Part shown: one piece after another, positions 7,910 through 16,511 of the stretch
Layout of the letters: every line of letters starts with the position of its first letter
How positions within the stretch are numbered: the first letter of the stretch is position 1
NCBI RefSeq assembly: GCF_003054285.1
Contig: NZ_QBKS01000002.1
Coordinates: 558,001-622,000, forward strand
Direction: 5' to 3'
DNA length: 64,000 nt
From: Litoreibacter ponti
GTDB lineage: Bacteria; Pseudomonadota; Alphaproteobacteria; Rhodobacterales; Rhodobacteraceae
Translations under genes and position numbers: made by a program
The notes under the pieces: generated by a model
Told to the model about the DNA's origin: nothing
Seen by the model: only the letters and a program-made list of their open reading frames with translations
Databases searched by the model: none

Positions 7910-8488
7910 CTACTCGCAGCCATTGTGGCGCCGCCACATCGCGGCGGCGTGGCCCTCCGGCACCGCATCGCACGGCCCCGCCACATCATACCCGCGTAGC
8001 GCGTTGTACTGCGCGATCTGGGCCTCTTGCAGCACAGGCACAGTCTCCAGATTCGCCGCCAAATGGGTCAGACGAAGCCGGCCCCGCGCTTGCGCGGCGG
8101 CCTGCACCAACGCCGCCAAGGTGTCCGCGTCCGGCGCGCCATCTGCAAAGGCATCGCTCAAGGCCCGCTCCGCATCAATGAAATCCGCCCCCGCCGCGAC
8201 CGCCGCCTGGGTCATGCGGGACCGGATGTCTTCGAGCGCCTCTCTCTGCGCCTCCGAAAGGCCCAAGGCCTGAGCATGCTCCAGCAGATGGGTTGGCCCC
8301 GGCACGCCGTTCAACTCTGCCGGAAGGGCCAGCCCCCAGCCCCGCCCCGCGCGCAAATCCTGCAGATCGCGCTCCGACAGCGACGCAATCGGCCGCGCGT
8401 CAAGCCCCGCATAGGGCTGCGCCTTGTGCTGCTGCGCCAAGGCGGCATTGGCGAGAAGGAAGGTCAGCAAGAGGGTCGGTTTGATCAT
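7910..8488 (-). CDS. Periplasmic Spy/CpxP-like (heavy-metal-resistance-type) protein
   Basis: 192-residue exported protein. The start with an AAGGA ribosome-binding site gives a clean signal peptide (hydrophobic TLLLTFLLANAALA followed by QQ). The mature part is predicted alpha-helical, with the pattern HLLEHAQALGLSEAQREALEDI, which resembles the LTxEQ-type helices of periplasmic Spy/CpxP/CnrX proteins. It ends in a cysteine-containing segment. It is divergent from a Crp/Fnr regulator across a perfect palindrome, suggesting stress-responsive control. The family assignment rests on helix pattern only. Confidence 0.7.
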   Translation of the reverse strand: MIKPTLLLTFLLANAALAQQHKAQPYAGLDARPIASLSERDLQDLRAGRGWGLALPAELNGVPGPTHLLEHAQALGLSEAQREALEDIRSRMTQAAVAAGADFIDAERALSDAFADGAPDADTLAALVQAAAQARGRLRLTHLAANLETVPVLQEAQIAQYNALRGYDVAGPCDAVPEGHAAAMWRRHNGCE

Positions 8489-8543
8489 GGGCAAATCCTT
8501 GGGGCAGCATCGCCGGAAGCCTTGCACGACCCGGCCGCGCGCC

Positions 8544-8561
8544 ACATGATCATGATCATGT
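8544..8561. promoter_or_regulatory. Perfect 18-bp palindrome at the start of the Crp/Fnr gene
   Basis: ACATGATCATGATCATGT is an exact inverted repeat. It lies between the divergent Spy-like and Crp/Fnr genes and covers all three in-frame ATG codons available to the latter. Position and symmetry suit an autoregulatory operator, but because it may be coding, the symmetry could also arise from the repeated ATGATC codons. Confidence 0.45.
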
Positions 8562-9085
8562 CGCAGCCATGGTCAGAGCTTTTCGCAGATGCCCCCGACA
8601 GGTCACTCGCCCCCGGCGAGACCCTGTTTCGCCGCGAGGATCCGGTGCATCAGATGTTCTGGGTCCGTGCGGGGGCGATCACGCTTCGGCGCACGCTTGC
8701 AGATGGCGGTGAGCTGGAGCTGCACCGTGCCGGGCCCGGCGCGCTGGTGGCCGAAGCCTCGCTCTTTGCCGCGCAGTATCACTGCGACGGGATCAGCGAG
8801 GCCAGCACGGAGGTCGCGGTCTTGCCCCGGGCCGCGCTTCTCGGCGCGCTTGAAGACGGCGCTCTGGCCGCGCGTGCACTCGCGGATGCCGCCCGCGAGG
8901 TTCAGGCCCTGCGCGGCAGGATCGAGGTCATGCGCCTGAAGACCGCGCGTGCCCGCCTCGACGCCTATCTCGAGCTGCACGGACCACCCGCGCGCGGCGG
9001 CTGGAAAGGTGTGGCCGACTGGATCGGCGTCACGCCGGAGGCGCTCTACCGCGAGCGCGCCCGGCGTCGCGCAGCCAAGACCTGA
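8546..9085 (+). CDS. Crp/Fnr-family transcriptional regulator
   Basis: About 179 residues. The N-terminal part (LAPGETLFRREDPVHQMFWVRAGAITL) is a cyclic-nucleotide-binding-like beta barrel. A long dimerisation helix follows, and the C-terminus (GGWKGVADWIGVTPEALYRERARRR) forms the winged helix-turn-helix. There are no clustered cysteines, so it is not a classical iron-sulfur FNR. Three in-frame ATGs sit six bases apart inside the palindrome; none has an obvious ribosome-binding site, so the exact start is open. The C-terminal HTH is shorter than in Crp. It is likely to regulate the divergent periplasmic-protein gene. Confidence 0.82.
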   Translation: MIMIMSQPWSELFADAPDRSLAPGETLFRREDPVHQMFWVRAGAITLRRTLADGGELELHRAGPGALVAEASLFAAQYHCDGISEASTEVAVLPRAALLGALEDGALAARALADAAREVQALRGRIEVMRLKTARARLDAYLELHGPPARGGWKGVADWIGVTPEALYRERARRRAAKT

Positions 9086-9105
9086 GCCGAGCACCGGCAG
9101 CCGGA

Positions 9106-9876
9106 TCAGGCAGGCTTTTCAAGATGCCAGACCTGCTCCACCGGGTAGTCCCGGGCCCATTCCGCCGGGATCGCGCCGCGGATGCCGGACGCGCCTTCGG
9201 GGGCGAACAGCTCCTGGTAGCGGCGGACCACGAAGCCGATCCGGGCAAAGAGCGCCATCCAGTCCGCGATCGTCAGGTTGAAGCACACGCCGCTCGGCTC
9301 GAATTCCACTTCGGTCCAATCCGCGCCCCACATGTCCCTGTAGGGGCGGTGCAAACGCATCTCGTTCGGCGCGCCGGACGCGGGCGCGCACAGCTGCGCG
9401 AAAGGATGGTTGCCCAGAAAGACCAGCCGGCCACCGGGGCGCAGCAACCGCCACGCCTCGCGCAACCACAGCTCCGGCGGGCACCAGATCGCCGCGCCAT
9501 ATTCAGAGATTGCGAAATCGAACGTACCCGATGGCAGCCCGGTGTCTTCGGCGTTGTCTTCAAGAAAGGTGATGCGCGCCCCATGGTGCGCCGCCAGCCT
9601 GCGCGCGGTTTCAAGCTGCCGGGGCGAGACGTCGATGCCCGTGACCTCTGCCCCGCGCCGCGCCATCCAGCCCGAGACATAGCCGGTGCCGCAGCCCAAC
9701 TCGACTGCCATCCGTCCGGTCATATCGGTGGGCAGCAGGCCAAGCTCGGCTTCGGAGTGGCCCCAATTGCCCCATTCCGGCATATCAAGCGCCCATAGGC
9801 GCTCGCCCGTGTTTACCCAATTGACGGCGTCCTCGTCCCAGACGGCCCGGTTTATGGCGACATGATCGCGCGACAT
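9106..9876 (-). CDS. Class-I SAM-dependent methyltransferase
   Basis: 256 residues with a Rossmann methyltransferase core: VELGCGTGYVSGWMARRG (motif I, glycine-rich AdoMet loop), VTGIDVSPRQLETAR (acidic end of strand 2), FDFAISEYGAAIW (motif IV region) and LRPGGRLVFLGNHPF. The substrate is not evident; the family contains small-molecule methyltransferases. It is a monocistronic gene converging on the Crp/Fnr gene. The 242-bp stretch behind it (towards 10119) contains only an A-rich hairpin that I can point to. Confidence 0.85.
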   Translation of the reverse strand: MSRDHVAINRAVWDEDAVNWVNTGERLWALDMPEWGNWGHSEAELGLLPTDMTGRMAVELGCGTGYVSGWMARRGAEVTGIDVSPRQLETARRLAAHHGARITFLEDNAEDTGLPSGTFDFAISEYGAAIWCPPELWLREAWRLLRPGGRLVFLGNHPFAQLCAPASGAPNEMRLHRPYRDMWGADWTEVEFEPSGVCFNLTIADWMALFARIGFVVRRYQELFAPEGASGIRGAIPAEWARDYPVEQVWHLEKPA

Positions 9877-10038
9877 CGAGGTGTCCTTTCACCGACACTC
9901 CATCCGCGCGCATGATATCAGATTTTGAGCGGCCCCGCACCGCGCGGGCGAAAAAGGGACGCCCGACACCTCACTAATATGCGCGCACAACCTCGCCTAA
10001 AGCTGCGGCTCACTGGGTAATCGGCATCGGACGCCCCA

Positions 10039-10065
10039 CATACGGGCAAAAAAACAACCCGCATG
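10039..10065 (-). other. Hairpin downstream of the subtilase operon
   Basis: CATACGGG and CCCGCATG flank an A-rich loop (T-rich on the minus strand). The stem has seven of eight pairs plus one wobble. It lies about 55 bases beyond the subtilase stop and could mark the transcript end, but the T-run is in the loop and not after the stem, so it is not a classical intrinsic terminator. Confidence 0.3.
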
Positions 10066-10118
10066 TCCTAATGTCCGGGAAGAGGACCAGCACGCCCTCC
10101 TGTCCCGGCTCGTACTCG

Positions 10119-12269
10119 TTACCCACCTCCCCAAAGGGACGGTGTCTTGTGCGACCCCAAACGCGCCAGCCAATGGGCGTTCTGGACGGGGTTCGGAAAG
10201 TTGAACTGCTGCGGTGTCATCGCGCTAAAGGGTGGCTGGCCATTGGCCAAGGCCCTGACCACCAGCCGCGCGGCCTGCGGCGCGGCACCGCTGGTCCCGA
10301 CAAGGATCGACCGAGAGCCGGAGCGCACCCCACGCCCCAGCGAGCCCGGCAGAATGGGCGAGCGATCCGCCACCGCGCACAGGGCCACCTGCTCGCCCCA
10401 CGGCGTGGGCGCGTCACCCGTCGTATTCGAAAGCCCGCCCGAGGACGAATAGGGCGCAGGCCTGCCGGTGCTTTGCACGTAGCCCGCAACCCGCGTCACG
10501 AGCGGCGCATTGGCGACACCGTTGAGGCTGCCGAAGCCGCGCACGGCAGGCATGGGCTGCGTGTAAACCGGCAGGGAGGGCTTGTCGGCGGTCGATGGAT
10601 CGATGAGCTCAAGATAGCTCTGCCGTCCGCCAGAATTCAGCTCTGACGGGTCGTCATCGCGCTGCACCCAGATGTTGATGTACTGCTCGGCGCCCAGTTT
10701 CGGCGCGCTTGCGCTGCGTTCCATCCGCATGACCCAGCGCCCTGACGGGGCCCACCGGCCCGCGCGCTCCAGCGGCACGGTTGCCGCCAGCGCCACCATC
10801 GCGCGCCAGCGCGTGCCGCGGTTCTGGTCGACGGACATTTGTCCAAGGGCCGCTCCCCCCACGCGAAGATCAAGGAAGGCTCGATCATCGCCGCGTGAGA
10901 GGAGCGGATCACCCCGCAATGCCAGGGAAGGCTCGGCGTCAAATGTGAGGCCGCGTGGCGGGGTAACTTTGAAAGTGTAATCCGAGACGTCGAGCCCCTC
11001 GGGCATCCAGAACTCGATATAGGACGAGGTGCGATCCTCTGGCTGCACCTGCCAGTAGACCTCGATGGCTTCGGTGCCGGGGTCATCCGGGTCCGCTTTG
11101 AAGTCGCTCTCCTGAAACTGCGCATGCATGAGGTTCAGGAACGTGTTGCCCGACGGCATGATCATCTCGGTCGGGGCGACCGCCTTGCGCTTGTGCAAAA
11201 GCTCCTCGATCGCCGCGTCCATCTCGGACTGGCCGTCATGGCGCCCGCCCGACCAGCCATAGGAAAAGTTGATCACCAGCGGCAGCTCATCCACGCCGCA
11301 CGAATGCGCAATCCGTTGCGCGCGCTCGAAAATATAGTGAATGGCAGAGAGCATATACATCTCCTTGCCAAAACCGGACGTGTCCCACGCGATCGTGTTG
11401 GGCAGCTGCACCGCGATGATCTCGATGTCGTCCTGGCTGGGTTCTTGCTTGCCGCACATGGGCTGGCCCGCAGCCAGCGACATGATGTGAGAGCCGTGGG
11501 TCGTGTCCCGGCGCATGTACGTGCCCAGCTCGGGCAGCTCCGCGTCCATCGCGCCCGAGATACGGTAAAGCTCGTTCTCGTTATCGCCGTACTGCGCAAT
11601 CAGCCCGTCGATTTGCCCGTTCGACAGCTCCGCCCCGAACGGCACGGCGCTGGAGCCTGCAGGCGCGCGCGCCGATTGCAGCCACAGATGCGACACGCGG
11701 GTGTTGCCCTCCGTGTTCAGGAAGGTGCGGTTGGCGAACGGGATGCCGTCGTCAATCACCGCGATGATCGCCTTGGGCGGGGTCTGCGGGGCGCGGTACC
11801 CATCGACGCCGTGATCGACGTCGTAATCGGACGACCACGTCACCTCGTTGATCGGGAAGTTCACCCGGTAGCGCGCGCGCATGCGCTTTTTGCCCGCCGC
11901 GACCTCGTCCTCCGGCTCGTCGGCCGCTGCCGAAATCAGGTCGAGCAGGTCGGCCGCGATATCCGCAAGCCCGGTCGAAGGTGCCTGCGCCGCGTCGGGA
12001 TCGAAGAAGCAGAACGGCCGGGTCTTGAGGTTCGCACCACGATTCCACAAGGGCGGGTAGCGCACCTCGACCTTGCGCGAGCCGGTGCCGGGCTCCTCTT
12101 CGAAGCGGACCTTCTTGACGTCGGGCAGCGGGCGGCTGCTGTCCATCAGGGCCGAGAAATAGCGCGAGGTGCGGTCCCGGATCGACGGGAAGGCGAAGGG
12201 CCGACCCAGATCATCCCCGAAGGTCCAGCGCTCATAGGGGCCGGTATATTGCTCGATGCGGCGCGACAT
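10119..12269 (-). CDS. Subtilisin-like serine protease (S8 family) without signal peptide
   Basis: 716-residue subtilase. The catalytic triad is readable: Asp near 173 in AVIDDGIPFANR, His near 258 in DTTHGSHIMSLAAG, and Ser near 660 in GTSGAAPQAAR, with the oxyanion asparagine in MPSGNTF near 375. About 130 N-terminal residues precede the protease domain, and about 200 residues between the oxyanion site and the serine form an inserted beta-rich domain (SSYIEFWMPEGLDVSDYTF and following). No signal peptide or Tat motif is visible, so it either acts inside the cell or leaves by an unusual route. It is the last gene of a three-gene operon, three bases behind the PAP2-like gene. Confidence 0.88.
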   Translation of the reverse strand: MSRRIEQYTGPYERWTFGDDLGRPFAFPSIRDRTSRYFSALMDSSRPLPDVKKVRFEEEPGTGSRKVEVRYPPLWNRGANLKTRPFCFFDPDAAQAPSTGLADIAADLLDLISAAADEPEDEVAAGKKRMRARYRVNFPINEVTWSSDYDVDHGVDGYRAPQTPPKAIIAVIDDGIPFANRTFLNTEGNTRVSHLWLQSARAPAGSSAVPFGAELSNGQIDGLIAQYGDNENELYRISGAMDAELPELGTYMRRDTTHGSHIMSLAAGQPMCGKQEPSQDDIEIIAVQLPNTIAWDTSGFGKEMYMLSAIHYIFERAQRIAHSCGVDELPLVINFSYGWSGGRHDGQSEMDAAIEELLHKRKAVAPTEMIMPSGNTFLNLMHAQFQESDFKADPDDPGTEAIEVYWQVQPEDRTSSYIEFWMPEGLDVSDYTFKVTPPRGLTFDAEPSLALRGDPLLSRGDDRAFLDLRVGGAALGQMSVDQNRGTRWRAMVALAATVPLERAGRWAPSGRWVMRMERSASAPKLGAEQYINIWVQRDDDPSELNSGGRQSYLELIDPSTADKPSLPVYTQPMPAVRGFGSLNGVANAPLVTRVAGYVQSTGRPAPYSSSGGLSNTTGDAPTPWGEQVALCAVADRSPILPGSLGRGVRSGSRSILVGTSGAAPQAARLVVRALANGQPPFSAMTPQQFNFPNPVQNAHWLARLGSHKTPSLWGGG

Positions 12270-12272
12270 CGG

Positions 12273-13421
12273 CTAGACGCCTGCCCCGGGCGTGCCGGCG
12301 CCCGCGCTGTGGCCCTCGGCCACGGCCTTGTCCCACAACCATTTGTACATGTCGGACTGCGTGCTGGTGATCGCCGAGCCAAAGCTCAGCCCGTAATTGC
12401 CGGACACGCTTTCACCGGCGAGCAGCTTCTGGAAGTCGTAGCCGAAGAAATCGGTGTTGGTCGGCCCGTAGGTCGCGGATTTGGTGCCGGTGTCAGTAAC
12501 CCCGCAGCGGCCCAGAATGGTGCCCGCAATCGCCTGACCCAGCGCCGCGCCCGCCCAGCTGTCGATCGGGTAATGCACGCCCGCAACGGTGCGGTTGACC
12601 GAAATCCGCTCGGCCAGCATCTGGATCAGCTTCTTGCGATGCTCCTTGTCGGCAAAGCTATCGCCCCACGCGTCGATCAGCTTCATCATCACCGACGAGA
12701 CGGCATAGGCTTCCGTCGCATGCGCCGATGGGAACGAGCCGTGCCCCGGCGTCGCGATCATCGGCAGCACCCGTGTGTCCACCTGATCGGGCCGGCGGAT
12801 GGCTTGGGCGTATTTCATCATCATCGCCACATGCGCGCCCATCAGCTGCACCGTCGTCATCAGCTCGAACGTGTACTTATTCTGCGCCGGGTGCAGCGCC
12901 ATGATCATGGCGAAATACTCGCTCGGGAAGCCCAGCTGGGACTGAATCTCCGCCCCGCGATCGGCCCGCAGATCGGCATAATCGAGCACGAGCTTGCACT
13001 GCTCGGCCATCAGCGTGTCCGTGGGCCGGGTGATCGAGGCCATGTCCTGACCTTCGAACTTGATCGTGGAGACATTGCCCGAGACCGAGATTTCAAGCGA
13101 GCGGACATAGTCCGACATATAGAGCGAGCCGCGCACCCAATCGGCGCTGCGCGCCAGGTTTTCGGGCGAATTGGCCGGAAGCTGCTCGGGTGTCGGCGCG
13201 GGCCCGTCGCCTGCCGCGTAGCCGATCCCTTCGGCCGTGGTCTGTAGTCCGACCGCGGTCAGGGCGTCATACTGGCCCACGGCGCCTGCGTTGAAAAACG
13301 CGCCAAGGCCGGATCCACCGAGGCCGCCAAGCCCCCCCAAACCGCCAAGACCGCCCAAGCCACCAAGGCCACCCAAGCCGCCGAGACCGCCCAGTCCACC
13401 GAGCCCTCCATATTGAGCCAT
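12273..13421 (-). CDS. PAP2/vanadium-haloperoxidase superfamily protein with Gly-Gly-Leu repeat N-terminus
   Basis: 382 residues. The phosphatase/haloperoxidase signature is complete in spacing: Lys203-x6-Arg210-Pro211, PSAH at 231-234 (the usual PSGH with one substitution), and Arg277-x5-His283-x3-Asp287, preceded by Asn instead of Ser. This is the superfamily shared by type-2 phosphatidate phosphatases, class-A acid phosphatases and vanadium-dependent haloperoxidases. There are no obvious membrane helices, which favours the soluble acid-phosphatase/haloperoxidase side. The N-terminus is MAQY followed by ten GGL triplets. No signal peptide. Operon with a SARP/TPR regulator upstream (30 bases) and the subtilase downstream. 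Substrate unknown. Confidence 0.85.
   Translation of the reverse strand: MAQYGGLGGLGGLGGLGGLGGLGGLGGLGGLGGLGGSGLGAFFNAGAVGQYDALTAVGLQTTAEGIGYAAGDGPAPTPEQLPANSPENLARSADWVRGSLYMSDYVRSLEISVSGNVSTIKFEGQDMASITRPTDTLMAEQCKLVLDYADLRADRGAEIQSQLGFPSEYFAMIMALHPAQNKYTFELMTTVQLMGAHVAMMMKYAQAIRRPDQVDTRVLPMIATPGHGSFPSAHATEAYAVSSVMMKLIDAWGDSFADKEHRKKLIQMLAERISVNRTVAGVHYPIDSWAGAALGQAIAGTILGRCGVTDTGTKSATYGPTNTDFFGYDFQKLLAGESVSGNYGLSFGSAITSTQSDMYKWLWDKAVAEGHSAGAGTPGAGV
13320..13409 (-). repeat. Ten 9-bp coding repeats encoding (Gly-Gly-Leu)10
   Basis: Ten consecutive 9-base units encode GGL at residues 5-34 of the PAP2-like protein, followed by a GGS variant. Most units differ at synonymous positions (for example leucine is CTC, CTG, TTG, CTT), so the protein repeat is maintained although the DNA is not a perfect tandem array. 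Confidence 0.9.
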
Positions 13422-13451
13422 GTTATTCTTCCTTCCCTAAAAAACTGCTGG

Positions 13452-15092
13452 CTACCGCACACCGGCGGCGGCCAATGCCGTCACCACCCGCTTGCCGGAG
13501 CCATGCCCGGCGGCCGGGTGCTGACGCGCGTACTGGTCAACCCGAAAATCTGGAGCCCGGCGCATCATGTCCTCTGCGACGGCCTTCGCCTCCTCGGTGC
13601 GCCCGAGGTAATGCAGCGCCGTAATCTTGGCGCGCAATGTGGACAGGTGCCGGTCGTTGCCCGCGAGCGAGCTGTTGGCCAGCTCCAGCGCGCGCTCGTA
13701 ATCCTCGGCGGCCAGATAGGCGGTGCTCGTCAGCCCGTCATAATAGTAGCCAAACGGATCGATCGGCGACAGGCGGCGGGCCTTCTCGGCAGATGCAATG
13801 GCCTCCGCCCCGCGATCCTGGAACGCCCGCAGCGCGCCGGTCAGAAGCCAGGACAGGCTTTCGTTCGGATTGATATCCAGCGCCGCATCGTAGCGGGCCG
13901 AGGCCACGTCCAACTCGCGTTTGAGATTGTTGTGCGCGAACCCGTCGATCACCAGCGCAAAGCTGCTGTCGGGGTTCAGGTCCAGCGCCCGTGCGGAATT
14001 GTCGAGCGCCTTCTGCGTGTCGCCCGCCCGGTCCGTGGTCCAGCCATTGAACACGCTCAGCACGTACCATTTCGAAAGCCATGCATGGGTCTCGGCCACC
14101 ATCGGCGCGCGATCTGTGGCCTCCTCCAGCAAGGTGCGGGCCTTCGCGAAATCGCGGAAGGTCGGGCGGTGCATCAGGGAGACGCCGCCGATCACCAGGT
14201 GGTGGTCGTCGAGCTCCGGCACCGGGCGATCCTTGATATAGGTGATCGCCTCGTCGGCGATGGCGCGGCCGATGGCCTTCACTACCCCCTCGATGCCCGC
14301 CATGACCTCGTCCCAGAAACTGGCCTGCGGCCCCTCGATCTGGCGGGTCCAGATGATATTGGCGTCGCGCGCGTCGACGAAATCCATGTCCACGACAACC
14401 CGCCCGCCCATCTCGCGCACGGAGCCGGTGATGAAGTAGTCGACGTCCAGCACCTCGCGCACCTGCGCCAGATCGGTGGTGCGCTGCGCCAATGCGCGGC
14501 TCGACAGGTGGGAAATCACCGATAAAAGGTTCGAGCGCGACAGCGAGCGGCAGACCTCCTCGGCCAGCCAGTCGCCCAGCACCGACATCTGCTCGCCGCC
14601 CATGATCCGCTTGAACGGCAGCGCGGTCACGCGCGGCAGCGGGCGCCCCATCTGCGTGCGCGGCGTGGTGCGGTAGAGCCCCGCAATCTGGCTTTCGTCG
14701 GCCCGGACAGAGCCCACCCATTCGAGGAACCCCTTGTCGCGGATGCCCATCCCCTCAAGGAAAGCCCCCGAGCCCGGTGCGCCGAGGAAGTTCACCTTGG
14801 ACAGGTCCAGCTCCACGTCGGAGTTCGTGCATTTTACGAACTCGTCGAAATCGCCCTCGAACAGGGCGCGCAGGTCCGACAGCGCCCGGCGCAGGTTCTG
14901 CCGCCCGCCATCATAGCAAGACGATCCCCACAGGGTCTGCTGCAGATACGACCGCGTGCGACGCCCCAAAGGCGCCGTGGCCAGCAGCGCAAACAGCGCG
15001 CGGTGCTTGGCGCCGGTGATTTCCACGCCGCCTTCTCCGGCGACGCGAACAACGCATGTGCCAAATAAAGATATGTCGAGTTTCTTGCTCAC
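13452..15092 (-). CDS. SARP/OmpR-type winged-helix regulator with TolB-like and TPR domains
   Basis: 546 residues. The N-terminus (SLFGTCVVRVAGEGGVEITGAKHRALFALLATAP, then RQNLRRALSDLRALF) has the pattern of SARP-like DNA-binding domains. Residues around 170-290 (VTALPFKRIMGG through VDYFITGSVREMGGRVVVDMDF) resemble the TolB-amino-terminal/FlgO-like module found after winged helices in CadC-like and adenylate-cyclase-associated proteins. The rest consists of TPR-type helices (ARALDLNPDSSFALVIDGFAH, AALDINPNESLSWLLTGALRAF). It heads the operon with the PAP2-like and subtilase genes and is therefore their likely regulator. No transmembrane segment seen. Signal unknown. Confidence 0.8.
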   Translation of the reverse strand: MSKKLDISLFGTCVVRVAGEGGVEITGAKHRALFALLATAPLGRRTRSYLQQTLWGSSCYDGGRQNLRRALSDLRALFEGDFDEFVKCTNSDVELDLSKVNFLGAPGSGAFLEGMGIRDKGFLEWVGSVRADESQIAGLYRTTPRTQMGRPLPRVTALPFKRIMGGEQMSVLGDWLAEEVCRSLSRSNLLSVISHLSSRALAQRTTDLAQVREVLDVDYFITGSVREMGGRVVVDMDFVDARDANIIWTRQIEGPQASFWDEVMAGIEGVVKAIGRAIADEAITYIKDRPVPELDDHHLVIGGVSLMHRPTFRDFAKARTLLEEATDRAPMVAETHAWLSKWYVLSVFNGWTTDRAGDTQKALDNSARALDLNPDSSFALVIDGFAHNNLKRELDVASARYDAALDINPNESLSWLLTGALRAFQDRGAEAIASAEKARRLSPIDPFGYYYDGLTSTAYLAAEDYERALELANSSLAGNDRHLSTLRAKITALHYLGRTEEAKAVAEDMMRRAPDFRVDQYARQHPAAGHGSGKRVVTALAAAGVR

Positions 15093-15234
15093 AAGCCCAA
15101 ACCCAATTGCCTTCCCTAAAGTCAGCCTAACAAGGCCGGAGCGTGAAATCCAAGGCGTTCACACTTTTTTCACATGTCGGGGCGCAGGCTCGTTGGTAGT
15201 TTCATCCAAAGCGATTTGAATAACGGAGCCGCAC

Positions 15235-15423
15235 ATGATGCCGCAGATGAAAGGGCCCGGGCCCATTGTCGACCTGGTGGATTTCTATCACCGCTGGCCG
15301 ACGTTGAAGGGCAGCATGCAAGCCCTCGCCAACGACCCGCAGCTCTGCCCGGAGGAGCAGGAGACGCTCAATTGGCTGATCCTTCTGGCCGATCGGGTCG
15401 GACCCGCCGACCTGCGGGACTGA
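15235..15423 (+). CDS. Small conserved-looking protein, function unknown
   Basis: 62 residues, soluble, mixed charge, with a segment CPEEQETLNWLILLADRVG. It is preceded by ACGGAG about six bases before two consecutive ATGs. Codon use matches neighbouring genes. It is divergent from the SARP-type regulator and about 100 bases upstream of the dehydrogenase gene. I do not recognise a family; it may be a regulatory or accessory peptide. Confidence 0.55.
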   Translation: MMPQMKGPGPIVDLVDFYHRWPTLKGSMQALANDPQLCPEEQETLNWLILLADRVGPADLRD

Positions 15424-15522
15424 CCGCCCCCCGCATCAGCTTCACAATTGACCCGCGCCCCGGTTTGTTCGACAAGCCGGGCCAAAGCCGCTCCGGGGCG
15501 GCCTGACGCGCGCGGGGGAGCC

Positions 15523-16428
15523 ATGCAAAAAATCATCATCACCGAATTCATGGACGAGGCGGCGGTCGACGACCTGCGCGCCGATTTCGACGTGACCTAT
15601 GACCCCGCCCTGGTGGACGCCCCCGATCTTGACCTGTCGGAGGCCGACGCGGTGATCGTGCGCAACCGAACGCAGCTGCGCGGGGCGCTGCTGTACGGCG
15701 CGTCCCGGCTCAAGGCGGTGGGCCGCCTGGGCGTGGGGCTCGACAACATAGACCTCGACGCCTGCGCCGCGCGCGGCATCAAGGTCTTCCCCGCCACCGG
15801 GGCCAATGATCTCAGCGTGGCCGAATACGTGCTGTGTTCCGCCATGGCCCTGCTGCGCGGCGCCTATTTCGGCCAAGACCGCATGATCGCGGGCGACTGG
15901 CCCCGGCAGGAGATGTCTGGCCGCGAGCTTTCGGGCAAGACGCTGGGCCTGCTGGGCTACGGCTCCATCGCCCGCGAGACCGCGCGCGGCGCGCGGGCGC
16001 TTGGCATGCAGGTCATTGCCATGGACCCGTTCGCCACGAATTTCGACGGTGCGACACAGGTCGACACGCTCGACGCCCTCGCCGCGAACGCCGATGTGCT
16101 CAGCCTGCATGTCCCCCTTACCGATGGCACGCGCCACATCATCAACGCCGATGCGCTGGCCAAGATGAAGTCTGATGCGATCCTGATCAACGCGGCCCGC
16201 GGCGGCGTGGTGGATGAGGCCGCACTGGTCGCTGCCCTGACATCCGGCAGTCTCGGCGGCGCGGCGCTGGATGTGTTCGAGACCGAACCGATGACCGAAC
16301 AGAGCGGCGGCGCTTTCGCCGACACGCCCAACCTGATCCTGACGCCGCACATCGGCGGCGTCACACAAGAGGCCAACACCCGCGTCTCCGCCCTGACAGC
16401 CAAGAACATCCGGCAGGCACTCACCTAG
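15523..16428 (+). CDS. D-isomer-specific 2-hydroxyacid dehydrogenase (phosphoglycerate-dehydrogenase-like)
   Basis: 301-residue NAD(P)-dependent dehydrogenase. LGLLGYGSIARETARGARALG is the nucleotide-binding GxGxxG segment, and the catalytic Arg, Glu and His appear in NAARGGVVDE, DVFETEP and TPHIGGVT. No C-terminal ACT domain, so it is the short form rather than full SerA. Substrates of this group include 3-phosphoglycerate, glyoxylate/hydroxypyruvate and (S)-sulfolactate; the last is plausible in marine Rhodobacterales but not proven here. Start chosen for the GGGGGAG ribosome-binding site. Confidence 0.85.
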   Translation: MQKIIITEFMDEAAVDDLRADFDVTYDPALVDAPDLDLSEADAVIVRNRTQLRGALLYGASRLKAVGRLGVGLDNIDLDACAARGIKVFPATGANDLSVAEYVLCSAMALLRGAYFGQDRMIAGDWPRQEMSGRELSGKTLGLLGYGSIARETARGARALGMQVIAMDPFATNFDGATQVDTLDALAANADVLSLHVPLTDGTRHIINADALAKMKSDAILINAARGGVVDEAALVAALTSGSLGGAALDVFETEPMTEQSGGAFADTPNLILTPHIGGVTQEANTRVSALTAKNIRQALT

Positions 16429-16432
16429 CCTT

Positions 16433-16511
16433 TTTCTTTGTTCCGAAAATACGGCGGGGGTGCGGGGGCAGAGCCCCCGCGGAGCGACTGCCGCAAGGCA
16501 GGCGCAAAGCC
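16433..16511. repeat. Intergenic two-hairpin repeat, copy A
   Basis: About 80 bases between two converging genes. Read on the minus strand it runs from GGCTTTGCGCC directly behind the carboxymuconolactone-decarboxylase stop, through a hairpin CTGCC-TTGC-GGCAG, a second hairpin GCGGGGGC-TCT-GCCCCCGC, then CCGTATTTTCGGAACAAAG and a T/A-rich end. It is closely matched by copy B near 23.2 kb. It may work as a bidirectional terminator. Confidence 0.75.

Noticed and set aside
13316..13412. CRISPR-like or minisatellite array
   Set aside because: Units are 9 bases, in frame, without spacers, and encode GGL triplets in a real gene.
15148..15213. ATCCAAGGCG and ATCCAAAGCG as SARP-type direct repeats in the regulator's promoter
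   Set aside because: They are 56 bases apart, unlike the 11- or 22-base periods of SARP boxes, and one copy is imperfect.
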